Assembly (NCBI RefSeq): GCF_003945595.2
Contig: NW_024103452.1
Coordinates: 1,116,001 to 1,180,000, forward strand
Source of the DNA: Pipra filicauda
Taxonomy: Eukaryota; Chordata; Aves; Passeriformes; Pipridae
DNA: 64,000 bases
Direction: 5' to 3'
Part shown: one piece after another, positions 13,301 to 28,300 of the stretch
Layout: each line of letters opens with the position of its first letter
Numbering within the stretch: the stretch's first letter is position 1
Position numbers and translations under genes: made by a program
Notes under the pieces: model-generated
Databases searched by the model: none
Told to the model about the DNA's origin: nothing
Seen by the model: the letters and a program-made list of their open reading frames with translations, nothing else

Positions 13301-16300
13301 TGTTAATGCCATAAAACAAAACGCCTAGCATATTTTCAGTCATTATCCCTCAGCAGAGACCTGAACCAAAATCTAGGATAGATCTAGGTATCAGCTTGAA
13401 AATCTTATGAAGACAAAGTACCCCAGAGAGCTACCCTGTCTGTTTTAAAAATAAGCTCAAGACAGTGATTCACACCTTCATAACAATCAAGCATGACAAC
13501 TGTAAATTCCTCATCTGCTGGACTTGCTCTTAAATCAAAGGGCAGACACACTACATTTTATTCAGAATTTTGTAATCAGACTCTCAAACTTGGCAGACTA
13601 GTTTGAGTTTTCAGATCCAAGGCCAGGCAAACGGCAGGTCCTCTCTGCTCTTTCCTATTCACCTTTCTCATCTCCACCGTACTCGAATTCAGTTTTGCCC
13701 AAGAGAGATACTGTGTTCTATATAAAGAAGGATAAGATAGAAAGGATGAAATATTGGTTCCATTAAGTGATTGAGGAGGAGCATTCTGAGAGTCATCCAC
13801 ACTTTTATCATCACCTCTGAGACAAGAAACAAGAATCATAGTTAACAAGGCCCACATTTGCCTAAACTATCCCGCTCTTTTCAGCTTAGCTATCACAACT
13901 TGTTCTCCCCTTTGCAAAGCATCTCAGTTTGTACTGGAAACCTGTAAGAGCAGAGACCCTGCTAACTTCTCTGGATGTTTTGTCACACATCACTGTATAT
14001 TTATTAATAATTATGCCTCTGTAGAGGTATTTTATTCTGATAGAATCAGAACTATCCCACCAGGATCTTCAACTACTTATTCATTTTGCTACAGGCTACA
14101 ACAGAAAGAGTTAGAGAATTTACTGAAATAACAAAGTCATTTTACATACATATGGTCTATGCTTCTGTGCCACAGCAGTGACAGATAAAAAGCAGCAATC
14201 TATCATATTTTTCTCTCCACACTGTACTCAATAAGATCCAAAGTGTGGTACCCATTTTGCTACTAATGCACATGTATAACTCCCACTTATTTACTGTAGT
14301 GCCCTGAAGATGTGACAGTCAGCTATGTAATGCACTTATTATTTTTATTCATTCTATTCATTAGAGATGATCGCGTATGGCACACTTATAGCTTTGCTTT
14401 TCTCCACTAGTCATCAGTAATGTCATCTTTTCTAGCTCATGAAAACGAAATGTTTATTAAATGACAAACAACCATGTTTCTGTACTCAACACTTCTCAGT
14501 CAGCTTCACAAGTCTTCTACTCTCCTATGAGTCTGAACAAACCAAAGAGCAATTCAGCTAGGTCAAAAAGTGCTTTCGTAGGGTGCGGGAACCCAAAATG
14601 AACAGCATGAAATGCCTGTGAGACAGAAATGCTAGCAGTGCTGTCTTGAAGACATTTTGACTGCGCTTGTGGCAAAGGCTCCAACAACTTTGTGAGCCCA
14701 CACTGCCCGGTAACTGGAGAGTCAACATTCCCAGTATTTAAGAGAAACTAATGATTTCTGTCAAAGACCTTCATGGTGTCATAGTCTGTCAACATACCGA
14801 TCTTTCCCCTGACTATTGCCAAATTTGAACCATATTCTTTCACTTTTATCAAATAGGAATTCTCTAAGATGGAGAAGGAGAGCAGAAGAAGCATTTTGGA
14901 AAGGAATTATAAACATAAAATCCTGGAGAGGGCTAGCTCAAACTGTGAGTTGCTCCTAGCATTGGGGAGCATTTTCCCTGCTCTTTCAGCTCCTTTACTT
15001 ATAATCAGATGGCAACCACACAATTCCCTTGACAATATCTCTAGGAAAACTTCAGGTTTGTAGGGAAGTTGCTCAATGACTAAGCTCACTAATCCTTTCT
15101 GCTCAAGAACATTAAAGCCAGCAGAAAAGAAGAAAAAGAAAAATCCCAACCAAACAGACAAACATCTCCCTAGTAACTGTGACTGACCATTCACTGATGG
15201 CTCTCAACTCACTCTCTCAGCTCAGTGATTTGTATCACCAATTTCTTTTCTCCATTGCTTGGGGCCAGCTCTCAGCTGGTGGAGTTCTGCAGGTCTGAAA
15301 CCTGCAGGAGGAAAGGCATTGGCTGCCAACTCTTTCCATCATGCTGAACATATAAATAAAATTATCATCAAGCGTAATTGCACTGAAGTCCACAGGCAAT
15401 AGTACATATTCCCCATCACCACAATAATATCAAATCCCAGCAAAATTAAGAGTGTGTATACATACTGGAGGACTTTGCAAAAGACTACTGAAGAAAACAG
15501 TTCTCAGAAAAGTTTCATCTTGCATGTATTTTCAGTTCTTAAAAGTTTCCTATTTTTTTTCCCAGCAGTTTAGATAAATTTTGAAATAATCCTTTTTGTT
15601 GATTTCAAATTTGTTTCCAAACACTTTATTTCTAATTCAACTTTCAGTAGCAAAATTTTACTACAATGTACCAGAACAGGGAAATAATTCTTCCATTACA
15701 CGAGACAGCAAAGAAATACAATCTCTAAATCTATGCAGTTCATTGAAATTTTTTCATTTATGAATTATACTATACAACAAAAGAAGAAACAGACAGTTTC
15801 AGAAAAATCAGAGGAGGTAGGAATGATACCATAGCCATATTTAATGATTTGTCTATAGAATAATTTTCCAAAAAGTAAACTTTTACTACAACGGAAAAAT
15901 CTTCCATGAAACTAAGACTAAAGCAAAAACTGCACAGAAATATGTGCTGATCTGCTGTAAAAATTCAGTCTTCAAAGATGTGAGGACACGTACAATATAA
16001 ACACCATCTGACACCTGAATAAGTATAAAAAAAAAATAATTACTTGTGTCCTGCTGAGACTTGCCTGCAAAAAACAAAAAGTACCCACAAACATTCCAGA
16101 ATCAGGATTAATCCTGGTAGTACTCTGTGCTCATACAACCAAAGCTTAGGGTTGTATGTAGGGATGTATGTTTTAGGGATGCTGTGTTAATGATTTAAAA
16201 GTATTCAAAGAAAACAGTGGGACTCCTGATTTCTCCTAAGAGTTAAAGCTTGGCCTACCTCTAATTTTGCTTCAAAATGGAATTAGAAACAACGAAATGG

Positions 16301-19300
16301 TTTAGGTGGACTATCAGAAGTTACTGAGAAATTTTTAAATTATTAGCACTTTTTAAAGCAAGTAATAAAGGGTTATTCTCCTTTTCACAAAGAAATTGAA
16401 TGTCTGCTCTTAATGGCAGTATTTTATATATAGTGAATGAAACAGTTCCTGCTAGGACAGCTGTAAAAAACTGGTAAAATTTGACCTTTGATTTTGGGTA
16501 AATGTTACGTATTTGAATAAAAGGTTGCATTTATAGGCAGCCACAGATTTTTTTTTTATTATTTTAATGAAATCTTTAGAAGAGCTCAAGGGATAATCCA
16601 GGGAAATTTTTCAAATAGGCAACACTAATTTTGAACAAATTTTAAACATTCAGACAAGGTTTTTCCTCTAACGTAGGATCCATCACCCTCCTAACTCGGT
16701 GTAAATTCAATCTGTTCTATTTGTATGACATAAACAACAAGCCGTTTCACAGGAATGAGGCAAACCATATGTGAAGGTGTTTTAGAAAGCACAACAGGGA
16801 ATACACCAAGCAAAGAAGCATCTGCATTTATTTCAATGTCAAATCACATGTGTATTATAAAGGGAAAGTTTATTGTCTCTATATAGAAAACAATTTTACT
16901 ATATTGTGCACTTTACATTTAATGCTTCCTGCCCCTCAGTGTCCTCCTCAATTTGGAGAAAAAAAAAAATCAGCAGGTAAACATCATAGAGTCTATAGGC
17001 GTAGAGGCAGGGTTGTAAAGAGGTCTTCAGCCTTGTCCACCCTACCCAGGCTGCCGTATGCCGACAAGAGCCTATTTCGTCTTCACCCTCTGCTTGCTAC
17101 CTCTGCAACTGAGCTACTACAGGTAACACACAGCAATGCTGCGTGGGGCACTGGGTATTCCCTCAAAAAAGGCAGTGCCCTACCATAAACTAGTTTTATA
17201 GAAGCTGGCCAGAGTCAGCTTAACACATTTGGAGTTCAGGAGAAAATATTTCAAAGCAGCATTTAGCCTAGGTATGAGCTACAGGCACGTTGTTAAAAAG
17301 CTAATTGCACAGAGACAAAGGATGATCGTGACTTTTATAATAGTGTGAAATATTAACCCTTAAGAGCTGTGTTTGATGATAAGTATTTGACGACTGAACC
17401 TGCTAGTTCATTATTTATATATAAACTCAAACCTGAAGATTCCTGAAGTCACAGAAAGTGTTTATGTCTTTATGTTTTTTTGTATTAAGATAGAGAAAGG
17501 TTTTTGAGATCTGGGATTTTTTCCCCTCTCCTCTAAAACTATGCATAAAAAGCACTGTTAAAGTGCTGAAGTGTCGAAATTATTTCTCAGATCTGTATTT
17601 TTATGCATCTTCAGGAAATCTGGCTTTATAGTGACAAATAGCCTTGAAGAACATTTTTTCCTCAAATTTTGCTTGTTTCAGGGAACAGAAGAACAGAACT
17701 AGAGAGCTTCTGACAGTAGGTTTTGAGCTGCAAGGGTCAAAATTCCTTCAAATATTCCTCCTTCTCTCTCAAGGTTACAGATCTCACCTGTCTTATTTAG
17801 ACAATAGCCACTAAAAACATTCATATTCTGCTGCAGATTACACAAACTGTTAGTTCCAGGAACACAAAAATCAGAGAAGAGAGGTTCAGTGATGCTGGGT
17901 TGCGAGGCAAGGTCCTGAAGCCAGCTCTCCAGGAAGGTCTGCAAAGCACTCGGTGAGCATTTAGCATCTACCAGGCTGTGACTGCCCCTGACCACCTAAA
18001 CAGCATGGATCTCCCTGAGTCTTTTGGACCCAACCCCCTCATCTCCAGCTCACCAGACCTAAGCAAAAGCCTGATGCTTTTAACAAGGTTGTATGGGGGC
18101 ACAGTGGGAAAGTCACTCTTGTAGGTTGCGAGACGCAACCTGAAGGCTGTGGGCTTCTGCAGCCAAAAAGCCCTTTTTATTACATATGTGTATAATGCCC
18201 ACTGTAAGGAGGTTTGACTATGGCCTACGGATGTGAGACACCACTGTAAAATTAATAAGAATGAAAAAGGACAAGCATGCTATAGCAACAGAAACAAAAA
18301 AGCACCCCAATTATCAGAAAAATATTTGTGATCACAAAAGAATATCTTGCTCGTACTCGCCAGTCTCCCCTTTGGCAAGCCCCACAAGAAAAGAGAATAT
18401 GAGAGAAAGGAAAGAGAGAAAAAAATTACAGAGAGAGGCAGGGAGAGAATGGGGGGAAAGAGAGAGACTGAGATAGAGTGGATACTTTTAACTTGTCACA
18501 GTACAACACTAGTTTTTAATTAATACAGAGTATGTACAACTTTAAAGACTGTTGGTTGTGCAGTATTTTATGATAAATACATTTTATGGGATTTTGTTTT
18601 TAAAGAGGATTTTGTAAAATAACCTAGCCCAATAAATGATTTACCAGCTGCAATAAAAGATCAAGGAAATTGCTCAGATTGCATCTTGAAGCATCTAAAA
18701 CTCTGAAGTTTATGGAGATCTAAGCTGCCCCCAGATCTACAGTGCTATTAAAAATTTTTGTAGTAGCTAATTATCTTCCATTGCATTTTTTAAAAGGTAG
18801 CAATCATAGAAGAAAGGAAGGTCTGGAAACAGACAAAGAGGAGTTGATGCCCTTTGATGGAGAAAGTAGGAGGGAAGGAAAGGAGGAGACAGACAGCAGT
18901 GAGTAACAATTGAAACATCATGCTGGTACAGTAACAAATGGAACTAACAACTCATAAGGTATCAGATTCTCCTTAAATCACTCAGGGAAACTGAATTAAC
19001 TCTAAGTTTGAAAAATATATTTTAGGGACACATACTATATGTAATATCTATATTATTTGACCAAGAGAGGAGTAATTTTTTTGCTATTTTTTTTCTTTCT
19101 GATAAAGATGATGACCACAAGTGAAGTAGAAAGTGAAGAAATTCCCTCTAAGTTCTGCTTTGTTCTAAACTTATGGGACTTTAACATAATACATAAGTAA
19201 ATAAAGCAAGAACTTGTCCTTATTTCAAACAGGATGATGGATACAGTAAATATAATGGCACAGTGAAATAACAAAATACTAGCCTAAGGTAGGAGAGGCA

Positions 19301-22300
19301 GCCCAGTCACCCTGATGCATTGCTTGTAGTCTTTGTTTTGTAACAGGAATATACGGTTCATGCCCTGTAACTTACTGTGCTCAGACATACCTATGCCTCC
19401 CCAGGAACCCGAGCAAAGTCAGTGTCCCTGCAGGCACAGGGGTCCAAGGAGAAATGGGCTTCTTAACAAAGGACAAAGAAAAGAAATAGAAAAGAAAATG
19501 GAAGAAAGGACAGCCATTTTTTCTTAGTCTCCACATCAGACGGTGAGGTGCACACCAACTTAGACAAACACCTGTTCCCTCTGCTCCTCTGGATACCTTG
19601 TGCAGTCACAAAGGACACGGACTTCAAGGTCTGGGGCCAGGCTGCTGCAGGGACAGCTACTAGAAACCAGCACGTGCTCCAGGAGTGCTCCAGTGCTGAA
19701 GGAAGTAGAGACTTGGGGCCCTTTCTCAACACTTTCAAGCTGAACAACTTTGAAAAGAATAAAATATCAATGCTGCTAACTTCAAATGTACACAGAATCA
19801 CAGTATGGTTGGGGTTAGGAGGGATTTTAAAAGCCATCTACTTCCAAACCCTCGGTCATGAGCAAGGACACCTTCCACCAGACCAGGTTGTCCACGGCCC
19901 CATCCAACCTGGCCTTGAACACTTCCAGGAATAGGGCATATACAATTAAATGTTACAATTAAATGTTAGAAAGAGAGAAAGTGAAGTTCCCTGGTACTGA
20001 AAGCGAGCACCTTGAGATAGATAATTGATGATAATTTGGTTAATTTAATTTGAAAATTAAGGTAGGTAAAATGAAGCACTGGGAGCTGGCAAGGATATTT
20101 GGATGAGCAATGCTACCCTAAAATCTATTCTTCTATTATGGCAAGGATGGGGGAGTCCTCAGTTGTCAAAAATAACCATAATCAATTCAGCAGAATTATG
20201 ACAGCCTAATTGTATGAGTGTATGTTATTTTTCCAGCTGATTGCTGTCACCTCCAATACTCAGGGCTAACCACCTCTAGAGTTGAGTTCAGATTTCTATA
20301 GAGAAAATGCACTTTGTGTCTGTAAGGTCTTTACCAAACTTTCTGCCAACTTTTAAGGCACCAAATGAGTGTGGCAAATGAGAGCAGGGAACAACAGGAC
20401 AAGTGATATTGAGGGCTGCTTGGCTTGCCCATGAGATAAACCTGCCTCACGTTTTGATAGGGAAGTAATTTAAAACTAAATTTTCACAGATGCCCACTCT
20501 ATTGTGATGTTAGTTTACTGACTGCTGTATTTGAAATCCTAGGGGCTGATTTGCAGACCATAGGTGCCAGAAATGTTTTGAGGGTTGGGTTTTGAATATT
20601 CAAAGCACAATATGGAGTTATGTGAAAGTCTATGAGATCATTTCATTTAGTGAAATGATCTTCATTGTTTTCTACTAATTACAAATAACTGTCTAGCTTT
20701 TGTAATTATCTAGAATATGAAATTCCAGGAAATATAAATAACTGAAAAAACTTTGTTTTAAAGAAGTCTTTTTAGTTTCACTTTATCTTTTCATTTTAAG
20801 ACACTTTCCATATTTTATAAAAGAGAAAACTAATAGTCAAAGTAACATCCAAGAAAGATTGCATATTACTCTTAAAATGTTGAAAATATTATGCTAGAAA
20901 TCATTTTGTATTTATTCCCCTCACACGGTTTCTCAAAGCAATGCAGCAATGTCAAAATTGCATTCTCAGACAAAAAGTGCTTCCAATTTCTTTTATCAAG
21001 GTCAACCATAAGTTAAGGAGTTAAAAAAAATCCATGTGTTTTGGGTTTTTTTGCAGTCTAATAACATTCATTTAAATGTAGGTACCTTTTGAATACAGGA
21101 ATAGCAAGATATACTCTTGGGTTGTAAAACTATTTGATACTGAGATCACTTACCCCACAGAAAAAGTATACTGCTCTAACTCTTCCAAGTAAAAATTGCT
21201 CTCTACAGATGTTTTCTCTTCTTCTTGGCTTCCATTGCTCTCAGGACCTGATCTTTCCTCATGATGTTGGTCAGGTGGGTTATTCCAGTTGACCTTTAAA
21301 TGAAAAGAAAAAACAAGTTGGAATAGTAAGGCAATTAGCACAGCCGTTCCTCCCAGGACAGGCCTTCCAGCCCTGTCACCAGCTTTGTTGCTGTCCTCAG
21401 GACACCTTCAAGGACCTTCACAACCTTCTTAACTGGTAGGACCCAGAGCTGCACACAGAGTATTGTTCCCTGAATGGATTTATGTTCCTATAAGGCTGTG
21501 GTTTGACAAACCCTCTCAAGGAGGTGTAAGCTCATGCTGACACCAGCAGTCATCCAGTCTCCCTCTACCTGCTTGCTTTTTCCTGTGTTGTATACCACAC
21601 ACTGTCAGCACAAAAATTAAGATATCCCCATAGTAAGCCACACAGAGGGAACTAATCTGGGAATGGAATTAATGCTGTTTGCCTTAATTCTTTTTCTTTT
21701 ATTTAACTGGGTTAGCTCTCAGCTGGACCCATTCTGATCCAGGCCACCCTTCACTGGTGCCCGCACAAAGCAGGAGAGGGACAGTACTATATCTTTCAGT
21801 GCTCATACCAGTTTATTCTCATTTAAACTACTCATTGAGCTACAAAGGAGAGAATCCTGATCTCTGCTCATCTCTGGAACAACATTTTTGCATGCACAGG
21901 GTCTGATTGCTGGCACTGCTTCTGTGAAGTGACCATCAGATGCCCTGGACGCTTGGTGTTATCACCCCTGGACAGAGAGACAAACATCATTTCCACCAAG
22001 AGACACAAAGAGGTCCTAACTTATCAGACAGACATCTGCAGGAGATTTCAATGATACTATCTACTAATACCTTCCCAGGCGCAATACCAAGCTCTGTAAA
22101 GGGTTTGCTAACATTTAGTGAACAAGCCCAGAGAAAACAAAGGGGTGGAAATTAAAATATGTTATGTTCAAACTAGTAACAGAACTCCCTTTTTGGTCTT
22201 CCGTTAGACAGGGAGATGGAAAGTATACTATTTAGAGGTAACCTCAAAGAAAAATTTTGATTCTACATCCCTTGATGCCAACTTTACGGAGCAAGTGGTT

Positions 22301-25300
22301 GAAATTCTCTAGTCAATACTAGAAGATAACCTAGATGATTTAAGTTCCTATTTGACTTTCAGATTTATGAAGTTTACTCTGTAGTAACATGAAGTTTACT
22401 CTGTAGATCCCAAAAAAACTCAGAGTTCCCAGGGAGCAAAGCACTGACATAAGATGTAGTCACACACTTTACACTTTGCTAATCATGAAAACAACAAAGT
22501 TTTTTTTTCTTTTTAAACTCTGTAAACCATTTTGCTCTCAAAGGTAAATTTGTATTCTGAAGCTTGGATTACATTGACCTCATCCACATTTTGGATTTCA
22601 CAGATATAAGAGACAGAAGTTCATATTCATACCTACAAAATGCATATACCTACATACTCTTATCAGTAAATATGATATAATCAACTTATTCTCAGTGGTC
22701 ATTGGAAAAGCTGCCACAAGCAGTGGAATATATTGTCAGAAAGAGGTTCTATGTAAACATGAAGAGTTAAGGCAGACTAAAAGTGCTTAAACCTGTTTTC
22801 AAATACTAAGACCAGGCAGACACAGATTTTACCCAGACACAAAACTGCCCAACTTAATTTCCCAGAAGAAGTCAAGGTTTCAGAGCAGGTAGCGTGTGCA
22901 GGCTACCTTGCTTGCTGACACTGCCTCCATGAAACTATCCCTGTGCAAAGTAGATATAAAGACATTATTTAAGACATAAATCCCAAAGGCATTGAAGAGT
23001 ATTAAAAGTAATTTCTCTGACTGTGTTTGATCTTGACTAACGTACAAAAACAGAAATTCAGTCATCTGCATGAGGATGGGATTATATCAGAGAATATATT
23101 TTATTTCTCTCAGAAGTCACTGACTGTGAGCATCCTCTCCTTTATTGCTACCATTCAATATCTTGAATCCATTCAATAGTGTGTACACTCGTTACAACAA
23201 AAACTAAGTGTTAATGCCCGTGAGAGACTATTTGCAACTTCTTAGCATAGATGAATTTGGGGGCAAAAAGTTGAGGTCAGACTTAAAGATCTTTTTGTTT
23301 GTTTTTGTTATTAAAAAAAATTTTAAAAATATGTTTACAAGAAGAAAAGGGACTGCTAAGGAGAATAAAACACTACAGAATTTTCTGTCTTCTTCCTTAA
23401 GTCTGCTCTTTACATTAGTTTGTCATTGTTTCCTAAATATGACTGTTACATAAAAATATTTTACAGGATGGTATCCAGAGATACAAATAGATCCAAATGA
23501 TATAAATCAGGCCAAATGCCTAGATCTTGAACATGCTAAACAGGTTCTCTCCAAACATTAGGGTTCATTCATGCCATTAAAAAGGAGGGGCTCTTACAAC
23601 CTTTGAAAGGATATTTCACATACATTTCTTTTGTGCAGAAGCATTCTCATAAGAGGCTCAGTTCAGAAATCTATACAAACATATCAATAACTGTAAGCTA
23701 GTCAGCCATTTCACTGAGTCCAGAGGGACTAGACAGTGCTGAATTCCCCATGGGTTTACACACCTCGCTGAAACCAGGTCACTTTAATTTGGCTTCGAGA
23801 GACACCCACAACTGAAGTTCCTATGAGAATGTGGCACTTTGTTCAAAGACATCATGTTTTTTATGCAATTGTAGGAAATGAATTTCACTCTGCCACTCCC
23901 ATGGGTTGGGTTACTTTGCCCACTACATCGATTCCAAAAGTCCTCAAATCATCCTTCCTATAGATATAAGGCCACACACACACGTGCATGCACACATCGG
24001 TCTGCAGTTATGTTTATATATAACTCTGTTTTCTCCAAGTTATCCTTAACTTCCTGAAAAAATAAATCACTTAATAATTTATCCATTTAAAATGGAGGGA
24101 ACTTCCAGTTGGTCAATCTATTTTTACTCAGAGAAGTAGATCATCACACTACGAAAGTTACAATAATAATTCCCAGCCACTGAGTGTTTGTGCCACAGTA
24201 CATGTACAGGTATAAACACGTAGTACACAAGTTTGTGAGTACTCTGAGTACTGTGATGATTTTCTTCTATGGACAATTAAAAGCATTAAAAATATTTCAG
24301 AGTATATCTAGAGCAGGGTAAGACAAATTACCAGAATGATTAATTTGAATATTCAGGTTTGCAGTTATAGTTCTCTGCAACCATGCTGATTTAAGGACGG
24401 AAGTGGAGCAACACTTATAGAGAAAAATTGCAACCCTCATTGGAAAATACCTAATTTAATAATATAATGCAGGTAGAAGCAATTCTCAGGAATACAGAGT
24501 TTTCTTTGTGTCTTAGTCATCAGGATTTACAGTAAATCTGAAAGTTTCAGTAGCATTTCACCCAGAAAGTGTTGTCATGATGCAGATACGATTTTATGGA
24601 AACTTGTACTGATGACACAATATTTGTTCACAAATTAATTATGTCCTTGACCAAGATACTACAAATATTATACTAAAAGTATCTAATGGTAGGGATCTTC
24701 TGCTCAAGTACATGAGAGCTTGAAGGTTATAGATGCATCTCTTGTTTAAACAGTACTGAAATAATACCATCCTGCAGCACAGACTTGATTAAGCTGCTGG
24801 TATTTGATTACCATTAGGATGGTCTTTCCCTACTACTCCTTTGAAGTTTCTTTGCTGGAGAGATTAGCTCCCTATAGACACATGCAGGAGACAGCAATAC
24901 ACCTGGCCGTGTGAAGCCTTTTTGTGGCCATAAAAAATTTCACAGGGGTAGATTAAAGAAACACAACAACAGCAACAGGTAGAAGATCCAATGGCTTCTC
25001 TGCACGCATTAAGGGAGACAATGATGTCCGTATCAAGATCTGTACCTCGTGATGTCCTCCTTGGACTTCCTTTGGCCAAAACAAGTCACAGTGCTCATCT
25101 GCACTGCCATGGCAATCTTGGTAATCCTCTGCAAGAAAAGAAAAAAAAAGCAAACCACAAAACATAAATTATTTTTTGTATTGGTGCATAAGATAAAGCT
25201 CTGGAAAGGAAGGAGCTGGGTTTTGGTCCTCCTCCCAACAAGATTCTGTCTGACTTCATGCAGATCATTTTTCTTTCTCCATCCTAGTTATAAATAGGTG

Positions 25301-28300
25301 GTTATTTCTCTACTACCTTCCAGAAATGTTAGTATGATAAATGCAGAGAAGACTTCGGATACTGTGTTCCTGGAAATAAAAATTGTATAGATACAAAACA
25401 GGGGAAAAAGTAGAAATAAAGAAATAATAGACACAAGAAGAATGACATGGAAGGGTATTTTAAACACCCCAGAAAGTGTTCTTCAGAAGAGAGAAAGAAG
25501 TTAATTTTCTTGTATGGACATGGTTGTGGATCAAGAACAAGACAGAGGCATAAAAAGCATTTGAATAAACATTGCTTAGAAAACACAAGTCGTGTGTTCA
25601 TTAAGCTCCTGAAAAGTAGTGACCTGTAGAATGAACAAAAATGTAATTCCACATTTCAGGAAGTAGTGGTGTGGCAGAAATAAAGGTCTGTATTAGACAC
25701 TTTTTAATGTATTGCATATGGAGGCTAATCCAAAAATATACTGTGTTATTATTTCCTTCTTTTTTTTTTAAGTTATTTCCAATCCCACTCAGTAAAAGAC
25801 AATCAAGTGTATCTAAAATCACAGTACAGGCAGGATCAGCTCTTAGGTGTTACAATTGTTGATATAGGCATGTACAATATACACATATACAATGTCACAT
25901 ATGGATATCTTTCTTAGTTTCTACATATATGTATACATACGTGTAGGTGTATGTTGTATATGTCGAACATTCGTAGTAAACAAGATATTTGCAGGTATTT
26001 GCACCATCTGGGGTGAAAGAGGAGGTCTACTGAAATCACTGAAACAGCATAAAATACAACTGCTGGAAATGTCACATGTATGCACACATGCCGTATAATC
26101 AGTTCAAATTGTCTCTACATATTCCATATATGTGATACATGTATGAACCCATAAACACATATTAAAATATAAATATACCTTTGTAAAGATGGTTACTGTG
26201 GTTTTCTTTGTTCAATATTTTTTTTTCCTTTGGCACACAGAACTGGGTTTCCAAACAGCCCTGATGAAATAATGAATACTTTAACAATGTTTTTGGAGTC
26301 AAATGAATAAAGCAGTAATTATTTTGGCCAAAAAAATGGGACACTAAAAAGAATAAAGAAAACAATAATATTCTACATTTAAGAAATGGGTGGGAGAAGA
26401 AACGCAAGTCTGTTACTTAATCATGACATGCTCTTTTTATATTTTATTTGTAAGGCTCTCAATGCTCTTTTCTTTCTATACCAGTGAGCTCATTATTTTA
26501 ATTCCTCATAGATTTTTCTGAACAATTTTTGCTAAGTAAAAACACAATGTAATTCTTCAATGTCTGTAACAGTAAGAAGCTGCTCAAATTAAAGATCAAT
26601 AAAAAGTACAGAAAAAATCTGTATGAAAATAAATAAATAAAAGAGAAGATGGGAAATGTTTGCAATTAGGATGAAAAATCTAAAAAGAAATTAAATTTAG
26701 TTGTAATACATTTCCCATTCTTTTCTTCATGAAAATTACTACTGAAGTGGGTTTTTTTCTGTAATTTAAATATTAAGCTGCCAGATGTGTGTCTCATGCT
26801 TGAAGAGTTGAAGCTTTGCATTATTTAGCATATTAAGATTCACAGAATTTAAAAAAGGGCTCCTTTATTGCCTGGAGGTTCTAATTAAGTAAACCTTAGC
26901 CTGGTACATTTAAAACTTGCAATACAAGAGATTTTGCTTCTTTTTTTTTTTTCTCTGTAGCCAAGTCTCATCAATATAATAAATATGGAAAATGCTTAAG
27001 ATGATATAATTTTTCTTTGGTTTGAGGAATTAAACCTATCTATTATTTTAAGAAGTTTTTAATAGAGGCCAGCAATCAGAAGGACATTTAAAGACTCCAG
27101 TCTACTTTTTAATCATAGGATTGCTCTTAGTTGGGAGGGGGAAATGTGTCATAAAACTGAGCCATGTAGAAATTGTTTCTTCCACATACACAAAAGAAAG
27201 CAGTTCTGAGAGAGAAACAAGAATCACACAGTTCTTTATTATTAAATTGCATTTTACTTTTTTATAACTTTTTATAATTGACCACAGAAAACTAATAAAG
27301 CATTAACTAGCTGGTTAATCAGCAATTTGTTCATTGAAAAAGTTGAGACTACTGCATCAGAAACTGTAATAGCATAGAAATTCCTGACATACAATACTCA
27401 TAAATCATACCTTAAATACAGTTATTTTTGCCATTTTAGAAAATGTCAAAGGTGTCAACTTTGTCCAGATATAACACTTAGCAGTGACTATTTTAGTAAA
27501 TTGACTCAAAATACATTTTGTTCCCTAACGGGGAAACATAATACCATTCATGATAAAAATTAACAATTTGAAGAGGAGAAAATAACACCAAGAAAGAATG
27601 ATCAAAGACAGGTATCATAGCTATGATAAAGGTACAGTGGCAGGTGTAGACCTCTGTTAATAGGTTTCTTTGGAAGTCAAGAAACATATGCACAAGAGCA
27701 GGAAAATATGATTGCACCAGGGCCTGAAAACAACAATAAAATTCTTAATCCAAAGTTCTATATCTGTATCAGGTAAGTCCAGCAGAATAGTTTAAATGTC
27801 TTTCATTTTTATAAGAGAAATAGGAAAAAACGGGTGGCATTTTTTGTCACCACTGTGGAATGGGCATGGATTTGTAAAAGCATGGTGAGATGAAATTTAT
27901 TTCCAGACCTTGACAATAATGAGAGAAGTCATTTCTGGGTGATATTAAGTCCCAATCAAATAGTTTAGATGTCACACAGATCATACCTAATATGGGATAC
28001 AAAGAAAGGGTTAACTGCATTAAGTCCCTGAGTTCAGCGGGGCCTGGTTTTTAAAACAGAATAAGATGATGTTGGAATAGAAAAATGTTGGTGCTACTGT
28101 TACCTTTCTCAGCATCAGCCTTCTCTGGGCAATAGCTGAGCATAGTAGCATGACCTTTAAAATTATAGGGTGTCTTACTCCTTCTTAACCCTTGTAGAAT
28201 AAAAAAAACACCTTTTTTTATCCTCTGCATTCAGTCTGGAAGTTATCATCTTTGGCTATGTCTTCTGTAACAAGTACTGTGGCGCAACAAGTACAGGCGC

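Larger units (their letters stand above)
18157..21153 (-). other. Intron between exons 11 and 12
   Basis: It contains a purine-rich (GA)-type low-complexity tract at about 18383-18480, the 19.8 kb CR1 fragment and an 11-bp-arm hairpin at 20635-20661. No exon was recognised. Confidence 0.5.
21294..25045 (-). other. Intron between exons 10 and 11
   Basis: It holds the CR1 fragment at 21.35 kb and an 18-bp direct duplication at 22367-22406. The rest is AT-rich, with nothing recognised. Confidence 0.5.

Noticed and set aside
16321..16530. Possible exon with VLAGTVSFTIYKILPL on the minus strand
   Set aside because: A good acceptor exists and phase 1 would suit exon 13, but its only donor (CA|GTAACT) ends in phase 2, which breaks the join to the next exons. 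Exon 14 at 15887-15954 fits better.
18261..18476. Lys/Arg/Glu-rich 71-codon plus-strand frame
   Set aside because: It is produced by the purine-rich low-complexity tract.
19463..19934. 124- and 128-codon open frames on opposite strands
   Set aside because: They overlap each other and run into the old CR1 fragment. There is no splice or start context.
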